Assembly (NCBI GenBank): GCA_907163375.1
Contig: CAJQUW010004761.1
Location: 107,772 to 171,771 of the forward strand
Reading direction: 5' to 3'
Source of the DNA: Prostheceraeus crozeri
Lineage: Eukaryota > Platyhelminthes > Polycladida > Euryleptidae
Length of the DNA stretch: 64,000 nucleotides
A model generated the notes under the pieces. That model made no database searches. It saw only the letters and a list, made by a program, of their open reading frames with translations, and was not told the origin of the DNA. This document shows, piece by piece, positions 9,615 to 20,170 of the stretch (position 1 is the first letter of the stretch; each line of letters opens with the position of its first letter). The translations under genes were made by a program, and so were the position numbers.

Positions 9615-9830
9615 ATGAAGCAGATGTGTTGCTTGCCATGTAATGAGCCGCCAGAGGTGAATGTCGTTGTCACTTGCACTTGCTGTGCCAGCTCTCACAA
9701 TGAAACCCCTAAGCAATGTGAACACGACCGCAAAACCGCTAAAGCTAAATGCTGCAGTTGTTGTAAATGTAGAAAGGCAAGAAAACAAAAAGATGAGAAG
9801 GAGAAAAAAGAGTCAGTCGTCATCGACTGA
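9615..9830 (+). CDS. Possible cysteine-rich small protein overlapping the integrase start
   Basis: A 71-residue frame overlapping the 5' end of the integrase frame. It has dense cysteine clusters (CCLPC, CTCCASS, CCSCCKC) followed by a basic/acidic tail (KARKQKDEKEKK). The regular CC and CxC clusters look like a metal-binding design, and the integrase frame over the same bases is low-complexity and unlike any integrase. The real integrase start may therefore lie downstream (about 9793) and this cysteine-rich frame may be the actual gene here. It is too short to be certain. Confidence 0.4.
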   Translation: MKQMCCLPCNEPPEVNVVVTCTCCASSHNETPKQCEHDRKTAKAKCCSCCKCRKARKQKDEKEKKESVVID

Positions 9831-10881
9831 ACGTTTGAAGTCAATCTATTATGATGTAAAACATCCGGCAGGATTTGCATCTATCAAGAAATTATCAAAA
9901 GCGAGTGGTCTTCCACAATCACAAGTGAAACGATGGTTAAAGGGTCAGGCTACCTATACACTCCACAAACAAGCGAAAAAGAAGTACCGCACCCGCCATT
10001 ATATTGTTCATGACATCGATGAACAGTGGCAAGCAGATTTGTGTGATGTTGCCTCCATTTCAAAACATAACTCGGGCAATAATTTTATTTTAACCGTCAT
10101 TGATGTTTTCTCGCGTTATGCGTGGGCTCAACCTTTAAAAACTAAAGAAGGGAAAGGAGTAGCAAAAGCATTCCAAACAATTTTTCGAGAAGGTCGCATT
10201 CCAAAAAGAATTCAGAGTGATCAAGGAAAAGAGTTTGAAAATCAGCATGTGAGAAGATTATTTGAGAGGCATGACATTGAGTTGTTTAGTGTAAAGAGTG
10301 CTTATAAAGCTGCACTCGTTGAACGTTTTAATCGCACATTAAAAAATCGCTTGTGGCGACATTTTACTGCCAACTTGACACAAAATTGGACAAAGGTTCT
10401 ACAAGATACACTCCATGCCTACAATCACTCTATCCATCGTTCGATTGGACTCAGACCAGTAGATGTAAATGCTGACAATGTAGATAAAGTGCGCGAATCA
10501 TTCCAACGTAAACGCACTCATGTGAAAAGTGATGTGAAAATTGGTGATAAAGTTCGTATCTCAAAAGTGAAAAGTGTTTTTGCTAAAGGGTACCTTCCGA
10601 ATTGGACAGAGGAGGTATTTACAGTATCAAGGATTAATCAAAAAGACTCTCCGACCACCTACAAGTTGAAAGATTACGATAATGAAGAAATTGAGGGTAG
10701 CTTTTACCGCGATGAGATTGAGGTAGTCACTGAAAGTGAAACATATTTGGTAGAGAAAATCATTCGATGTAAAAAACGGCAAGGTGAAGAATGGTGTCTT
10801 GTTAAATGGACTGGTTATCCTTCAAGTATGAACTCTTGGATGCCTCGTGCCGACATCTTTCATCTAAGTGATCGACAGTGA
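9661..10881 (+). CDS. INT: Polinton integrase with C-terminal chromodomain
   Basis: A 406-residue frame. Residues about 57-105 hold an N-terminal helical part (SIKKLSKASGLPQSQVKRWL); the rve-type catalytic core follows with D126 (ADLCDV), D187 (IQSDQGKEFEN) and E221 (ALVERFNRTLKN). An SH3-like segment (KIGDKVRISKVK) and a chromodomain (VEKIIRCKKRQGEEWCLVKW, then GYPSSMNSW) close the protein. It would join the element's ends to host DNA, leaving 6-bp duplications; the chromodomain may guide it to marked chromatin. The first 45 codons overlap a cysteine-rich frame and are probably untranslated; a start near residue 45 is more likely. The domain set looks whole. Confidence 0.95.
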   Translation: MSLSLALAVPALTMKPLSNVNTTAKPLKLNAAVVVNVERQENKKMRRRKKSQSSSTERLKSIYYDVKHPAGFASIKKLSKASGLPQSQVKRWLKGQATYTLHKQAKKKYRTRHYIVHDIDEQWQADLCDVASISKHNSGNNFILTVIDVFSRYAWAQPLKTKEGKGVAKAFQTIFREGRIPKRIQSDQGKEFENQHVRRLFERHDIELFSVKSAYKAALVERFNRTLKNRLWRHFTANLTQNWTKVLQDTLHAYNHSIHRSIGLRPVDVNADNVDKVRESFQRKRTHVKSDVKIGDKVRISKVKSVFAKGYLPNWTEEVFTVSRINQKDSPTTYKLKDYDNEEIEGSFYRDEIEVVTESETYLVEKIIRCKKRQGEEWCLVKWTGYPSSMNSWMPRADIFHLSDRQ

Positions 10882-10922
10882 TTCATGCAAAGTTGTAACT
10901 AACAATGTTTAGGTTTTGAGCT

Positions 10923-11378
10923 ATGAATCCAACTGACTCATTTTATTCACGTCCCTCCTATGTAAGTGGTGGAGGACAAATTTACATCGGCGCTCGCCGC
11001 CAACGTGGAGGTAGCATACTTGGTGCACTGAAATCTGTTGTAGCACCTCTTATATCCAATGTCGGTAGATCTTTAAAACGAAATGTTTTAAGTAATGCCG
11101 TTGGCTTTGCTGGTGATGTTGCTAGTGATCTTTCCAGAGGTAGAAGTTTTAAGAGCAGTTTGTTGAATCGTGGGAAGGAACGCGGTTTAAGAACATTGAA
11201 GCAGACCTTTGCTGGTGTTACTCAAGGAAAGAAATCACCTAAACGAATGAATAAAGGAAGGAGGAAACATCGCGGAGCTGGTAAGGTGCGATCTTCAGTC
11301 AAAAGGCATTCACGCAAACGTCGCAGAGGCTCTAATCATTCATCAGGCGCTAAACGACGACGCTGCTATAACTTCTAA
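10923..11378 (+). CDS. pVI-like minor virion protein
   Basis: A 151-residue frame. The N-terminus has GGGQIYIGARRQRGGSILG, the FYxGxxxQRG-type motif of Polinton proteins compared with adenovirus pVI, followed by an amphipathic part (ALKSVVAPLISNVGRSLK). The C-terminal half is extremely basic (KRMNKGRRKHRGAGK, then KRHSRKRRRG), like a DNA-binding tail. In adenoviruses pVI sits inside the capsid, assists the protease and disrupts membranes; the same job here is inferred from similarity and position just before the capsid gene. The gene ends two bases before the capsid ATG. Confidence 0.8.
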   Translation: MNPTDSFYSRPSYVSGGGQIYIGARRQRGGSILGALKSVVAPLISNVGRSLKRNVLSNAVGFAGDVASDLSRGRSFKSSLLNRGKERGLRTLKQTFAGVTQGKKSPKRMNKGRRKHRGAGKVRSSVKRHSRKRRRGSNHSSGAKRRRCYNF

Positions 11379-11380
11379 TC

Positions 11381-12658
11381 ATGGAGTGTAAAACTTCCGG
11401 TTTTTGTTTGTTTGATCAACAAGCCATACAGACAGATATTCTTAGTTCAAGTATTGTAGATTATCATCCTCGAACAGCTGAGAATGCTGGCCCCATTGAA
11501 TTTGTTATTCCTGGTGGTAGTGATGACTACATAGATTTGAGTTATGCGATGGTTGATTTGAGGCTTAGAATTCAGCAAGCAGATGGAACTGCTATTGACG
11601 ATACACATAAAGTTGGACTGAACAATTTACCATTGACTACATTACTTCGCGATGTTTCTCTAACGATTGGAGAGCAGCAGGTGGAAGGTGGTCAAAGCGA
11701 TTATCCCTATAAATCATATTTCAATCATGTATCACAGTTTCATCCAGCAGCACAAAAAAGTCATATGGAAGCCATGGGATGGTATAGAGATGAAGCAGGA
11801 AAATTTGATGTTGAAACAAACAGTGGCTTTGTAAAGCGATCTGCTATGATTAAAAATAGTAGAGTATGTCAGCTATATGGTCCGCTGAATTTAGACTTCT
11901 TTAGACAGTCAAAGTTTTTACTGTGTAATACCAGCATGCGACTCAAGCTGACATTGAATAAGCCTGAATTTGCGCTGAATGCATTTGCTAAAGTTGACAA
12001 TTTTAGAATTCATGTGGAAGATATTGCATTTTACATTCGTCGAGTAGTACCGAATCCAAGTGTCATTAGAGGACATGCTGAAGGTCTTAACCGCCAAAAT
12101 GCCATTTACCCCGTTCAGCATACAAAGCTTCTCACCTTTACAATTCCGAAAGATCAGAAGAGTTTCATGAAAGATGGCCTCTTTCCATCGGAAGCACCGA
12201 AGCTCCTCATGGTGGCAATGGTTGAAAATGATGCATTTAATGGTAATATAAAGAAGAATCCTTTCAATTTTAAACACAATCAGTTAAGTGAAATTGCTTT
12301 ACGTGTAAATGGTGTGAGTCATCCTGGTCCACCCTACAAACCAGATTTTCCTTCGGATCAATTTATGCGCAGTTATGTTGATTTTATGGATGTCTTTGGC
12401 TTTTACAATACGGATGACACCAACGGACTGACTATGAAAGAGTTTAAGAGTGGATATACTATTTATGCATTTGATTTGACTGCTGACAGCGATATTAGTG
12501 CACCCTATCGTCAAGCGAACGTGCCTCATAATATTCGTTTGGATTTGACGTTCAAAAGAACACTACCTGAGACGATCAATGTATTAATTTATACAGTCTT
12601 CGATTCAAATATTGAAATTACAAAGTATCGTGACGTGATTCTTCAGTATAATCGTTAA
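11381..12658 (+). CDS. MCP: Major capsid protein (double jelly-roll, hexon-like)
   Basis: A 425-residue frame of the family known from nematode F54H12.2 and other animal Polintons. Typical segments are VDYHPRTAENAGPIEFVIPG near the N-terminus, NNLPLTTLLRDVSLTIGEQQ around residue 90, and the C-terminal GYTIYAFDLTAD, then NIRLDLTFKRTLPETINVLI and the tail FDSNIEITKYRDVI. These form the two jelly-roll halves of a hexon-like subunit that trimerises into the capsid shell. Length fits the family. Its stop overlaps the protease start by one base. The frame looks whole. Confidence 0.9.
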   Translation: MECKTSGFCLFDQQAIQTDILSSSIVDYHPRTAENAGPIEFVIPGGSDDYIDLSYAMVDLRLRIQQADGTAIDDTHKVGLNNLPLTTLLRDVSLTIGEQQVEGGQSDYPYKSYFNHVSQFHPAAQKSHMEAMGWYRDEAGKFDVETNSGFVKRSAMIKNSRVCQLYGPLNLDFFRQSKFLLCNTSMRLKLTLNKPEFALNAFAKVDNFRIHVEDIAFYIRRVVPNPSVIRGHAEGLNRQNAIYPVQHTKLLTFTIPKDQKSFMKDGLFPSEAPKLLMVAMVENDAFNGNIKKNPFNFKHNQLSEIALRVNGVSHPGPPYKPDFPSDQFMRSYVDFMDVFGFYNTDDTNGLTMKEFKSGYTIYAFDLTADSDISAPYRQANVPHNIRLDLTFKRTLPETINVLIYTVFDSNIEITKYRDVILQYNR

Positions 12659-13119
12659 TGAGTTGGTTGACTGCTGACGATATTAAGACTAAAGTGCAGC
12701 GTAATGCAGACGAAGCGACGTTGAAAGCTTTCGATAATGTCTATTCACTCGATACCTTACCACCTGCAGTAAATCACTATACCATCTTTATTGTGCTAAA
12801 CACTCATTCGCAGAATTTAGGCGGTGAGCATTGGAAAGCGATCTTTATTGGAGAAGACCGACGTGGTGAACTATTTGACTCTCTTGCTCAACCTCCAAAT
12901 ATACCAACACAGCAGTGGTTGAGAAAACATACGCGTCAATATCAGCGAAATGAACGCATACTACAACATCCACTTTCATCAACGTGTGGTGCTTTTGTAC
13001 TGTACTTCATCTTAAAACGTTTACATGTATCTCGATTTGTATCTGTTATTCAAAACTCTTCATGTAATCCATCCTCTAATGAAAAAATGATTTGTAAGTT
13101 CTATCATGATTTGAAATAA
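12658..13119 (+). CDS. PRO: Maturation protease (adenain-like cysteine protease)
   Basis: A 153-residue frame with the catalytic arrangement of adenovirus-type proteases: H58 in GGEHWKAIF, the acidic partner D74 in GELFDSLAQPP, and C110 in SSTCGAFVLYF. These enzymes cleave capsid and core precursors during virion maturation. It starts on the last base of the capsid gene, so the two are tightly linked. An AT-rich stretch with AATAAA-type and convergent terminator-like features (about 13115-13150) separates it from the leftward genes that follow. The frame looks whole. Confidence 0.9.
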   Translation: MSWLTADDIKTKVQRNADEATLKAFDNVYSLDTLPPAVNHYTIFIVLNTHSQNLGGEHWKAIFIGEDRRGELFDSLAQPPNIPTQQWLRKHTRQYQRNERILQHPLSSTCGAFVLYFILKRLHVSRFVSVIQNSSCNPSSNEKMICKFYHDLK

Positions 13120-13145
13120 AAACATCATGTTGGGAAAATTGTTTT

Positions 13146-14003
13146 TTATTTTACAATCCGCTGGGTACGTACATACTCGATGAGATAGTCTAGGATCACA
13201 TTTGCTTGTACATGAGATTTTAGTCCAGTAATGATCACTTTACTATTATGAAAGATTGCCACATGCACAGGTAACCAACAACTAATGAGAGCTGCAGGAA
13301 AAAGTTCGGGTTCATAACACAAATTGTAACTGCTGGTACGAATCTTCAAAAATGATACACTTTCACTCAATTGAGTAGAGATCACCATATTGTCCACAGT
13401 CAGATTCGACATCACACACCTCTTCCATATCTGACGTAGTAGTCTTTGTAGCTCTAAGCGCATTGACTGCGCCGATGAATGAGAAAGGGCGCCGAGAATC
13501 TGTACAGTCCCATTTGGGAAGAGTTGAAGATTCCGTGAATTGTTCATCTTCACCACTAACATTTGAGGTCGGCCCGGGTAATACTTGCTGTTTGGAAGGT
13601 GTTGGTGTAATGTTGTGACATCGATTTTGGTGTAGAGTCTGAAGCGACGGAGAATGTTGACGATGGTGTAGCGATGGCGCTTCATGATGAAAAAATGAGT
13701 AAATTGAGCGATGTACCTTTTATACTTTTCCCAACTACCTTGATGAAATGTGAAGTTAGTATGGAGTTGGGAATGATAGAGTTGAATTCGCCGATTGTTG
13801 ACGCGCAACCAGATGCGATTTCCAATACGTGAATGTATTTTCATATAGAAGTATTTCAAATCCTTCATGATATGATGTAGAGATTGAAAATGACGATAAG
13901 ATAAAGCAAACTCTCTTCTCACATTTCCAGTTGAATCTTTGAAATAGACGTTTCGATCATGATCCGTTTCAATACGTTGTAGGGAATCTAATTTCCAACT
14001 CAT
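13146..14003 (-). CDS. TBP-like protein with PC4-like N-terminal domain
   Basis: A 285-residue leftward frame. Residues about 112-190 and 200-280 are two TBP-type saddle repeats. Repeat 1 has IVN at 114-116, KID, then YYPGRPQMLVV and LFPNGTVQILGA; repeat 2 has DNMV at 204-207, then CYEPELFPAALIS and AIFHNSKVIITGLKS. The two minor-groove asparagines of TBP (N116, N205) are kept, and three of the four kinking phenylalanines (F162, F235, F251); the fourth is proline. Residues 1-110 contain two helix-ended units like the coactivator PC4 and are paralogous to the neighbouring gene at 14026. It probably bound promoter DNA and helped recruit host RNA polymerase II; that role is inference. I know of no TBP in described Polintons. 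Confidence 0.85.
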   Translation of the reverse strand: MSWKLDSLQRIETDHDRNVYFKDSTGNVRREFALSYRHFQSLHHIMKDLKYFYMKIHSRIGNRIWLRVNNRRIQLYHSQLHTNFTFHQGSWEKYKRYIAQFTHFFIMKRHRYTIVNILRRFRLYTKIDVTTLHQHLPNSKYYPGRPQMLVVKMNNSRNLQLFPNGTVQILGALSHSSAQSMRLELQRLLRQIWKRCVMSNLTVDNMVISTQLSESVSFLKIRTSSYNLCYEPELFPAALISCWLPVHVAIFHNSKVIITGLKSHVQANVILDYLIEYVRTQRIVK

Positions 14004-14025
14004 GGTGCGTGGTAGTCATGTCTGA

Positions 14026-14394
14026 TTAAGATTTGCATAGTAGGGCGATGAACTCACGACGAATAAATGTCATGATGGAGCGATGTATGTATCTTCTATA
14101 CTTCTCCCAATTGTATTTGCGAAATGAGAAACAGTTTGCGGAATGAGAATGGCAGATTTGAATTTCATTTCTGTAATGTTGAAGCCAAACTTGATCACCC
14201 AAGGAGATGAATCTTGATGTTTCAAAACATTCCAAATCCCTCATGATATCATTGAGGTTGACAAATTGTCGCCATGTTAATGTAATACCTCTTGATGTAT
14301 GACCATGAGAATTTTTGAAATGCACGTTTCCATCACGATCAACTCTGATATATTGTAGAGAGTCCAAAATGTGACAAGCTGTGACAAGTATCAC
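14026..14394 (-). CDS. PC4-like protein, paralogue of the TBP-fusion N-terminus
   Basis: A 122-residue leftward frame just upstream (in its own direction) of the TBP-like gene, 22 bases apart. It aligns along most of its length with residues 1-110 of that protein: both have LDSLQ, then D-x-NV-FK-S-G, an IMxDL helix end and WEKYxRYI near the C-terminus. Each unit (GITLTWRQFVNLNDIMRDL; FSFRKYNWEKYRRYIHRSI) has the beta-strand-then-helix end of the PC4 family, which binds single-stranded and promoter DNA. The PC4 relation is suggested by pattern and not proven; the paralogy with the neighbour is plain. The pair looks like a gene duplication with later domain gain or loss. Confidence 0.65.
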   Translation of the reverse strand: MILVTACHILDSLQYIRVDRDGNVHFKNSHGHTSRGITLTWRQFVNLNDIMRDLECFETSRFISLGDQVWLQHYRNEIQICHSHSANCFSFRKYNWEKYRRYIHRSIMTFIRREFIALLCKS

Positions 14395-14447
14395 ATTCCA
14401 TTTCCGAATGAAGAGTTAATGCAAACGCATTCATATTTTTCTCCAAT

Positions 14448-15976
14448 GTGAATAATATGGAAAGTGAAAATAAGGACTCGTTTCTAATCTACTTGCCCGG
14501 TAATGCTTCTATGAATAAATTTCCCAAAAATAGACCATCAGACTATCGAGTAGAATTAAATCGCCCACTACATTTAGAAGGTGAATGGGAGGTTGGCGTT
14601 TCTAGTATTTGCTATGATAGCAATATTCAGAATGTGAATGATGTGGAAGAAATGATATTGACTCCTCGCACCCATAATGGAATAACGATGAATAATGCAT
14701 TCCAGTTCCCATACAATTTAACATCAGATGGAAAGTGGAACTATGAATGGATTCAGATAAAATCAGATCATTATGGTCCATTTGGGAATGAGAAAATTAT
14801 TAAGGCATTCAATAGTGGTAATACTTCCATCATGAAGAATAAGGATCAGAAAGTTTATGAGTTTACTATCTATCATTGGAGTGGGAGACAGTTCCTTCGC
14901 TTTCATTCTTTTACTAAAGGTCTTACACTGAGGTTGGATAATGAATTCTATCCGCATCTCGGTTTTGGCCATGGACTACATCTAACGTCAATTGCTACTG
15001 CAAATGTTAGAAAAGTTTATTCAAATCGAATCAATAAATTTCATTATAAATTTAAAATATTTGATGAAGATGTTGTAGAATGTGAAGAACGCATCATTTT
15101 GAAAAAGCGTGGTGTTCAACCTTTATCACTTATTGAGTTAGTAAAACGATGGAATGAGACTGTGGGTAAGAAGTATGGAGAGAAAATTATGGCGGACAAA
15201 AATAAGTTGGTCATTCAGAAATATAATGACAAACTTACAGTTTATTTCTCTCCAACCTTGCGTCATTTTGTAAGACATTATACACCTATTATTGGAAGCA
15301 GTGTGGTGTATACTTCTCATGAATATCACACTAAAGCTGATTCAGTTAATGATGAATGGTGGGTGGACATCTATGGCGATCGCATCAAGAAAATTTACCA
15401 GTCTTATCAAGAATCTAAAGTTGCTATCAATATAATGCCGCGTCTATATCATATAGTTGAAAGCTTCATTCATGTAGTAAATCCTTATATACAATAGAAG
15501 TTGAAGCATGTGATGAAAAGTAAATATGATGTAAAGACACACCACATTTCGTTTTCAATTGAAAATCAACGCGTTGTTCTGAAACTGGGTGATGACATTC
15601 AATGTCAATGAGTAAAAATTTGAAAAAACTCTTTGGTTTTTCAATGCTACAAACTGTGTTTACTGCTGCGCATACGATTGGTATAGAAACACCAATGACA
15701 CTTGATAAACATGAACAGCACCTTTACATTCAAAGTGATTTGATTCTACCTATTTCTGTTGGTGAGAAAAAAGAATACATTTTACGTGATTTCATTCATG
15801 ATAAAGACGCTTCATATGGAATAGTCGAGAAGATGTTTGAATCTATTTTCTATCATCCCGTCGTCAAACAAACTATACCCTCTATTGCTATCAAAAGTAC
15901 CAATGGTTTACAAGAGTGCATCCATGTGAAAGATACTAAATCCCTCGTAACTTTAGTGTTTCGGAAAACAAAGTGA
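14448..15976 (+). pseudogene. Penton-like minor capsid protein (broken)
   Basis: Rightward gene after the leftward pair. The N-terminal part has SFLIYLPGNASMNKFPKNRP and LHLEGEWEVGVSSI, the standard opening of the Polinton penton-like protein; a middle part has LRLDNEFYPHLGFG. The last part, from about 15700, carries QHLYIQSDLILPISVG and LVTLVFRKTK, the family's usual C-terminal pattern. In the virion this single jelly-roll protein occupies the fivefold vertices. The gene is broken, apparently once. No other copy of it is present in the element. Confidence 0.75.
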
Positions 15977-16153
15977 AGTCATTGTGATATGTTTATTGAA
16001 ATAAAAATATGTATATGAAAAAGTCTTTTCACAGATATAGGGGAATGGGCTGACTGTAGGCATATATTCACAAGGAAATGCAATCTAAAGCGATACATAA
16101 AACAGCAATGTTTATCTACAGAAATCAACATGAAAATACTAAGTTAAGGATGA

Positions 16154-19100
16154 TTATGCTAAGACGTCTCCCGAATGTGGTAGTGTGAGTTTAATTCTTT
16201 TGGGTGGTGGTATGTCTGTATCAGGATGTCCATGTGGAAGAGATATGTTATGTCCTATCCAACACCTCTTATCCTCCCATGCTGAAAGCGCCCGTTTCCT
16301 AAAAGTATGAGTTTTGATCTCATGCGACTTAGATTTTAAGATTGTCATATTGACAAACGTTATATTTTTATTTCTATAGGCTTCCCTGAAATTTTTATGT
16401 TTCATGTTAGACACCAATGATCTTGATATGCCTTTAGCGCGCTTAATACTATCGTCGCTATCCTTTAATTTCATACTGTACATTTTTGGGCGGAGGAGAA
16501 TCATTTCATCTATTTCCTTCCCTGCTGTCTCATCCTTAAAGCAGATAAGTTTTGCCTTATTTTTGATGGAGTAGAGTGGGTGATCAGTAGGATAATTTGA
16601 TGTGTCAAAATATCTTTCTAAAGATTTTCCTACTTCATTGAAATTTAAATCTTTTTGAGTGGTAATACCTAAGAAGAAACTATCTGTATCACCACCCAAC
16701 AAACGAACCTCTTTTACGAGAGGACATGGTTTTAGTATTTTATAAAAGAGTTGGTACATTTCAAGCTTAGAGTAATCTAGTACAGCTTGACCAATATAGA
16801 TGGGCTTGCACAACTCAACTTCAGATTTTATCATTTTAACACCTACAAGGTCCTCATCGATAATGTCTCTATCGATGAATAGAGATGATGAGACCAATTT
16901 CTTAAATTTTGTAACATCATTGACTAGTTTATAGTTTACACGTTTTCTAACATCCTCCACCGTCTTACCAAATAGACTATTATTCTTATACGTATAAAAA
17001 TCTTTTTCAAAAGTATTTTGGGCTAGTGCACGTTTCTGGCTGTTGCTATCAATATATGGTTTGAGGAAGGCTTTCTGTCTAAATCTAATAATGCGGTGAA
17101 CTCTTTAAAATCATGCCCATTTCTAAATAAAATTTTAAGATGCTAAAGTGAACTAGATAGTTTTCCTTATCATATTGGGTGAGTAAAAGTTTACGGCAAG
17201 GCTTATAGTCGGGCTGACCGCATGATTCTAAATCTTTATGAAATTGTTTCATAAAGTCGGAAAACATATCTTTGGTCACTTCACCTGATTCGGGTGCGAG
17301 TGGAAAATCTACGGTTTTATGTTTAATATTATTTGGATAGATAAGATCTATCTCAAAATAATATCCCCAATCACCTTCATCTGGAATTGTTAGTATGTTA
17401 GAAGGGTTGGAGAGATGCTGAATTTCACTATCATCTAACCAGCTAAACTCAGAGTGAGGGAGTGGTTTGGATAGTGAACTACCATATAAATTATTTTGGT
17501 CGTAATACTTAAGATGAGTCTGATCATCGCCTACTAATTTTGATTTTAACCTATGTTTATTTACAAATGTGAGACCACCGCGAATTCCTCGCTCAAATAA
17601 ATTATACATCTCTGGATCTTGTAAGAGATGAATGGTCTCACCAGTCATTTTAAAAGCAGACTTAAAGGACATGGCTGGCAGACTGACAAAGTGGACGGGA
17701 TCTAACTTATCTTCTTCTAATGCCACTCGTCGAAACTCCTGAAATGCATCAGCCAGCAAAAATACATCTAACTTAAGATAGGCAATCATATATTCGCCAA
17801 ATGTATGGCAGTCAAATTTTATCCATGCATCTTGTGCATGATCATAATCCTCGGCCTTACATTCTGCACCGGTCAAATCATTTTTAAATTTATCTATGGG
17901 TGGAAGAGAAGTCTCGCCGAGTTTACTAATCGCATCAAAATATGCATATGGAAAGACTCCTTTCGGTGTGATGACTTCATCGGTTAGATTTGGATATTGT
18001 TTCTTAAGATTTTGTGTTAGTGGAAGAGACTTTAGATTTTGTACGAGAGAGGCCAGTGATGCAGTCATAAATAGGTAGGAATCTAAAAATTTTATATCAA
18101 AATAGACCGTCTTATTTTTTTTAGTTTTATCAACAGGCACTTTTGCTGTCATGGTCATAAACTTCTCTCTCGTTTGTGCTATTACATCAATCTTCCACTC
18201 TTTCATTTGACCTAAACCTCCTTTTATTATCATATGGCTGTCGTAGCCCTTGAAATTATGGAAAATGACGGGTAATGTACGCCGTTTCATCCTAAGTGAA
18301 AAATTGCATTTTGAACATAGTGCGTTTCTAAATTTACCAGTGATGTGATCATGGTCGCGCACTTTCTTAATCTTATCATCATCAAATGTTTTACTACATT
18401 TGGGACAAACGTTGCAACTATCAAATTTTGCTTGATCATCTGCTGTCATATGCAATGATCTGCGATAGAGTTCACCATCATACTTTTGTTGAAATTTTAC
18501 AGCCTGTTCGAGGAATTATAGGAATTGGTAAATACAATCCTCACCTTGCCAGACGTGCATTTTATTTTTTCTATTTTGGAAATGGTCATGCCATACTTCA
18601 TAGCAGGAAATGGCTGCTGGTCGATGGATGTTATCATCGATATAGCATTCGATGTCAGCATAGATGACACGAAGAGGACTTAGTTCATCACCATTCTCTC
18701 TATATGAAAACTCCTTATCTTTGGGCATGCGCTCCATTTGTAGTTTACCTCGCTTACACCATTCGTAATGAGTTTCAAATCTATTTTTACTCCTAAAGTT
18801 GCGAATGCATCTGTCACAGTAATAAATCTCTGATGAGGTAGAATTTCTTAAGTGGTGGTATAAGCGAGAAATTTTGGGAATAGCGCAGTAGTGCCATTCC
18901 TCACTATCATCCTGTCTTACTAATAAAAGGTTGACAACGTGGTCATAACAACTCGAACGCGAGTTGTAGCGGACACCCTTCAATCCCTTTTCCCAAACAT
19001 GGAGAACTATTTTGATGTTGTTCAATTTTTCAAATTTTTCTATATCTTTAATTTTCATATCTTCACTATTGCAGTCATCAAACTTTAATTCATTCTCCCA

Positions 19101-19984
19101 CTGTTGATACTTACTCTTACGGTATCGGCTATATTGTACATCATTATAGTGGAGAATGGAGAGGACGGCATACTTAAAACATTGCGATTCGCAATCTACA
19201 GAAATGAATGCTTTTTTATTTTTTAAACTTTTCGGAAGTTTAAAGGAGCCTCGTCCAGAGTAGTTCTCTAATAAAGTGATTTTAATCATGGCGGTCTCAA
19301 TACCATCAAAAACAAGACCACTATCACGCTCGTTAAATTTATCTATATTTAATTTTAACCCTTGGATATAAAAATTTATCCAAGACTCACAGTCTACAAC
19401 TTCGGTTGCAGGAGAGGAGGGTATGTGAAACTCCAACCTCTCTACTATTTGACCAGTATGGTGGTCGATTTTTGCATATTTTATTTTGAGATAGATGAGC
19501 GACTTCATTCTAAAATTGACTAAATTGTTGAAGAGCGCACCAATCAAAGATGAATTTTGATGAAACCATTCTTCAAAGTCAGTAATGGTTTCTGAGGATT
19601 CCATCTGGTAGTTCCTCACTAAATTATTTATCGACACTTCAGAGAGTCGGATAGAGGAGGTGCTGTTAGTATAACTATCACCACTGTGTGTATGTCGAAG
19701 TCTATGTGAAGATAGTTCAAAATGTGACTCAAAAGACTGAATGCATAAATCGCAAGAAAAGGAGACATCGTTAACAGAATCATCCCCACCTTCTGAGATT
19801 GATGCTGACTTAGGTCTACAAACACCTCGCTTGATGTGTCGGGCGAGATCAGCTTCCTCGTGAAGATGTGTCCACAGTCAGCACATTCCCGATCGTTGCA
19901 TTCCCGCGACAATGTTGACATGGAGTCGCTGTTGTTATCCAACTCGCTCGAGATGGGACTGGTATCACCTGAAAGAGAAATCAT
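16154..19984 (-). pseudogene. POLB: Protein-primed family-B DNA polymerase (broken)
   Basis: Leftward gene covering nearly 4 kb. In order from its 5' end: C2H2-type fingers (RECADCGHIFTR; a second with CDLC and SSHRLRHTH), a module like the 7137-7547 protein, an exonuclease motif (YADIECYIDD), a Cys/His knuckle (CPKCSKTFDDD, then VRDHDHITGKFRNALCSKCN), a palm-like motif (YYDQNNLYGSSLS) and the catalytic YxDTDS-type box (GGDTDSFFLG). It would replicate the element from a terminal protein. It is broken by about two or three breaks. Upstream, 19985-20165 contains an ATG followed by GTAAG and two AG-ending acceptor-like sites, so small 5' introns are likely, as at the left end. Confidence 0.9.
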
Positions 19985-20170
19985 TCTATCATCTCTGTTA
20001 AAGTCTCAGTGTATTGTTACAACCTACCTTGACTCAACAACTCTAAACTTTCCTCGAGAAGGGAGGGCGTTGGTGATGAAGTTGATGCCTGAAATTGAGG
20101 AAGATGCTATTAGCCACACGTTTGAGGGAGATGAGTGATGAAATTTTCAACTTACCATTTCAACGAAATC

